Assembly: GCA_900314595.1 (NCBI GenBank)
Contig: OMVW01000001.1
Coordinates: forward strand, 145,065-209,064
DNA from: an uncultured Dialister sp.
GTDB taxonomy: Bacteria; Bacillota; Negativicutes; Veillonellales; Dialisteraceae
Length of the DNA: 64,000 nucleotides
Direction: 5' to 3'
Shown here: positions 62,203-64,000 of the stretch, one piece after another
How the letters are laid out: each line of letters opens with the position of its first letter
How positions within the stretch are numbered: the first letter of the stretch is position 1
Notes under the pieces: model-generated
Told to the model about the DNA's origin: nothing
The model's input: only the letters and a program-made list of their open reading frames with translations
Databases searched by the model: none
Made by a program: the position numbers and the translations under genes

Positions 62203-63369
62203 ATGAAAATAACAAGGAATATTGTTTCAGCTCTGATTTTTTCCCTGGTTATTGGCAATGCTTCTATTTACGTACCTTCTTATGCGGATGATCTTGATGA
62301 TCAGTTATCTGATATTCAGGGTCAGATTGATGCATCCCGTATCGAACAGGCTAACTGGGAACAGGTAATTGAAGAAGTCAGTGTCAGGCTGAAAGGAATT
62401 CAGGCGGAACTAAATGCGGCTACCGCAAGGCTCAGAGGCATTCAACAGAAGCAAGCTCAAATTAATGCTCAGATTGAACAGACCAAAAGGGATATAGCTA
62501 AAGCAGAAGCTTACCTCAAATCCAGACAGGATATATTAAACCGTCGTGTTCGTGCTATATACATGCACGGACAACTGAATTACCTGGAGGTTATTCTTGG
62601 GGCAAACAGTTTCAGTGACTTTGCAAATCGTCTGGAATTGCTCAAAAGAATTATCCGGTCTGACTATAATCTGATTTTGGAGATACAGAAGCAGAAAGCT
62701 GCCATTGAAGCCAAAAAAGCACAGCTGGAAGAAGATAAACGACAGCTCGATGCCCTGGCTCTTGAAGCGGAAAAAGCTCAGCAGGAAATTGCTGCCAAAA
62801 AGGCTGAACAGCAGAAGATACTTGATTCCGCAAAGAGCAACAGAGCGGCTGCAGCACAAATGGAGCGGGATCTCGCAGCTCAGGCTGAACAGGTCAGGAA
62901 TTTGATCCAGCAGCGCCTTGCGGCTGCTGAGGCTGCCCGTCAGGCGGCTTCCGGCGGAGGCAGCGATGATGGTTATGTACAGGGTACTGGTGCTATGAGC
63001 TGGCCCTGCAGCGGACCGATTACTTCACCTTTTGGTTATCGGACACATCCAATTTTCGGAACTACTATTTTCCATGCGGGAATTGATATTGGCGTGGACT
63101 ATGGAACTCCTATCCATGCAGCGGATAGTGGAGTAGTTGTTTACTCCGGATGGATTTCCGGCTATGGAAATGCCGTTATTATCGACCATGGTGGTGGAGT
63201 TTCAACATTGTACGGGCATAATCAATCCTTAGCTGTTTCTGAAGGCCAGTCCGTGTCAAAAGGTTCTGTTATCGCATACGCGGGGTCCACCGGTAATTCG
63301 ACCGGACCTCATTGTCATTTTGAAGTCGATATAAATGGATCTCCAGCCAATCCTATGGGGTACTTGTAA
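62203..63369 (+). CDS. EnvC/PcsB-like murein hydrolase (activator) with M23 domain
   Basis: This exported 388-residue protein has a signal peptide (about 1-28, NIVSALIFSLVIGNAS, ending near YADD), a long coiled coil (about 30-245, rich in Gln/Ala/Lys) of the type that docks to FtsX, a Gly/Ser-rich linker (about 248-258) and a C-terminal LytM/M23 domain (about 270-388). The zinc ligands HAGIDIGVD (HxxxD) and HCHFEV (HxH) are present, so the domain may be catalytically active, unlike E. coli EnvC. Adjacent ftsEX supports a role in septal wall splitting. The end overlaps the next gene by one base. Confidence 0.92.
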   Translation: MKITRNIVSALIFSLVIGNASIYVPSYADDLDDQLSDIQGQIDASRIEQANWEQVIEEVSVRLKGIQAELNAATARLRGIQQKQAQINAQIEQTKRDIAKAEAYLKSRQDILNRRVRAIYMHGQLNYLEVILGANSFSDFANRLELLKRIIRSDYNLILEIQKQKAAIEAKKAQLEEDKRQLDALALEAEKAQQEIAAKKAEQQKILDSAKSNRAAAAQMERDLAAQAEQVRNLIQQRLAAAEAARQAASGGGSDDGYVQGTGAMSWPCSGPITSPFGYRTHPIFGTTIFHAGIDIGVDYGTPIHAADSGVVVYSGWISGYGNAVIIDHGGGVSTLYGHNQSLAVSEGQSVSKGSVIAYAGSTGNSTGPHCHFEVDINGSPANPMGYL

Positions 63370-63920
63370 TGAAATCCATTGTATTAAAGCATTGGAAATC
63401 AGTGTTGGCCGGTGCAGTGCTTATACTTTCCGGGGCCGTAATATTTCCAGTGGGATATGCTGTGTTTATTACGAACGGACACCCGGCTGAATTATTTCGC
63501 TTTTTAGGAAATTGTCATAGAATAAAGTCGGAATATTTCAAATCTGTTGATGATGCCCAACTCTGGAAAGGTGCTACAAAAGGTATGCTTGAAGGGCTGG
63601 GGGATCCTTATACAACCCTTTTGTCGGGTGACACCTTTGATTCATTTTCAAGAACTACCAGTGGAGAATATGCAGGTATAGGCGTACTGGTTGGACTTGA
63701 TACTGATTTAAATATTCGAATTTTTTCTGTATTTCCTGACAGTGCAGCAGAAGAAGCCGGATTGAAATCCGGTGATCTTATTCTTTCGGTCGATGGGCTA
63801 TCTGCTTCAGATTTGGGTTTAACTGGTGTATCCCATACACTCAGGGGACAGATCGGAACGACTGCTGCGCTTGTTGTAAAACGAGAAGATCAACAGTTAG
63901 ATACAATATCATTAACTTAA
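63369..63920 (+). CDS. S41-family C-terminal processing peptidase (CtpA-like), N-terminal part; frame broken
   Basis: The 183 readable residues match the N-terminal part of CtpA-type proteases: a membrane anchor (about 12-33), the helical lead-in GMLEGLGDPYTTLLS and a PDZ domain (about 90-175, GIGVLVG, AEEAGLKSGDLILSVDG). The reading frame stops at TAA 63918-63920, before the S41 catalytic domain. A tandem TTAAC duplication (63912-63916 and 63917-63921) lies at the stop, and family-like residues (LTAAKVLP) resume in another frame from 63917 to the window end. It may be a pseudogene or a sequencing error. The gene is linked to ftsEX and the hydrolase by a one-base overlap. Confidence 0.75.
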   Translation: MKSIVLKHWKSVLAGAVLILSGAVIFPVGYAVFITNGHPAELFRFLGNCHRIKSEYFKSVDDAQLWKGATKGMLEGLGDPYTTLLSGDTFDSFSRTTSGEYAGIGVLVGLDTDLNIRIFSVFPDSAAEEAGLKSGDLILSVDGLSASDLGLTGVSHTLRGQIGTTAALVVKREDQQLDTISLT

Positions 63921-64000
63921 CAGCTGCTAAAGTGCTTCCAAATCGAAATTTCTCTATTGCGTTTAAAGGAAATAGGGCCTTATTCACCCTGTTCGGAGTA

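Noticed and set aside
1..64000. CRISPR arrays, insertion sequences, prophage or toxin-antitoxin modules
   Set aside because: No regularly spaced repeats, transposase, integrase, phage structural or paired small toxin-antitoxin genes were seen on reading the window.

Overview
The window reads as a chromosomal housekeeping segment of a low-GC Firmicute-type bacterium. Almost every gene is on the + strand and many blocks keep Bacillus-like gene order (prfA-prmC-ywlC-rpiB-ywlG-glyA; argR-recN; aspS-6S RNA-rarA; ctsR-mcsA-clpC-radA-yacL-ispD/F-gltX; hpf-secA-prfB). Outer-envelope style genes (a MacA-like adaptor with MacB parts), a DUF4127 protein, a DUF5693-CsaB pair and the absence of sporulation genes at their usual places suggest a diderm Negativicute, possibly near Dialister. 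That taxonomic call is inference. I saw no insertion sequence, prophage, CRISPR array or plasmid module.

Layout. 1-5.2 kb: release factor 1 (cut by the window edge), its methylase PrmC, t6A synthesis, RpiB, YwlG, GlyA. 5.3-9.6 kb: MacA/MacB-like exporter in three genes and an acyl-CoA dehydrogenase. 9.6-13.8 kb: a phenylalanine T-box leader controlling pheS-pheT. 13.8-19.8 kb: a catalytically altered SpeD homologue facing argR-recN, then a minus-strand block (tadA, tRNA-Ser(CGA), DUF4127) and a YbjN-like gene. 20.1-27.2 kb: recJ, rel, dtd, a metallo-hydrolase, an AI-2E-family permease and a Fur-family regulator. 27.4-37.2 kb: hisS, aspS, 6S RNA, rarA, ftsK, an orphan binding protein and rimO. 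37.2-43.7 kb: cinA, recA, recX, then ctsR-mcsA-clpC. 43.8-50.7 kb: radA, a PIN/TRAM membrane protein, an ispDF fusion, gltX and a two-gene amino-acid ABC transporter. 50.9-58.9 kb: csp, hpf, secA, prfB (with a programmed frameshift), DUF5693 and csaB. 58.9-64 kb: a split transketolase, ftsE-ftsX, an EnvC/PcsB-like hydrolase and the start of a CtpA-type protease whose frame breaks near the window end.

The genes mainly serve translation (four aminoacyl-tRNA synthetases, both release factors, RF methylation, t6A and inosine tRNA modification, ribosome hibernation), recombination and repair, stress proteolysis, and cell-wall division. The most interesting points are: (1) a SpeD homologue lacking its expected processing and catalytic residues; (2) simultaneous absence, at the expected positions, of the arginine kinase McsB and arginine phosphatase YwlE, together with a McsA that lacks its second zinc module; (3) PheS with an internally duplicated N-terminal coiled-coil arm; (4) an IspD-IspF fusion; (5) a near-perfect 22-bp palindrome in the leader of the acyl-CoA dehydrogenase gene. 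No wholly new multi-gene system was evident.
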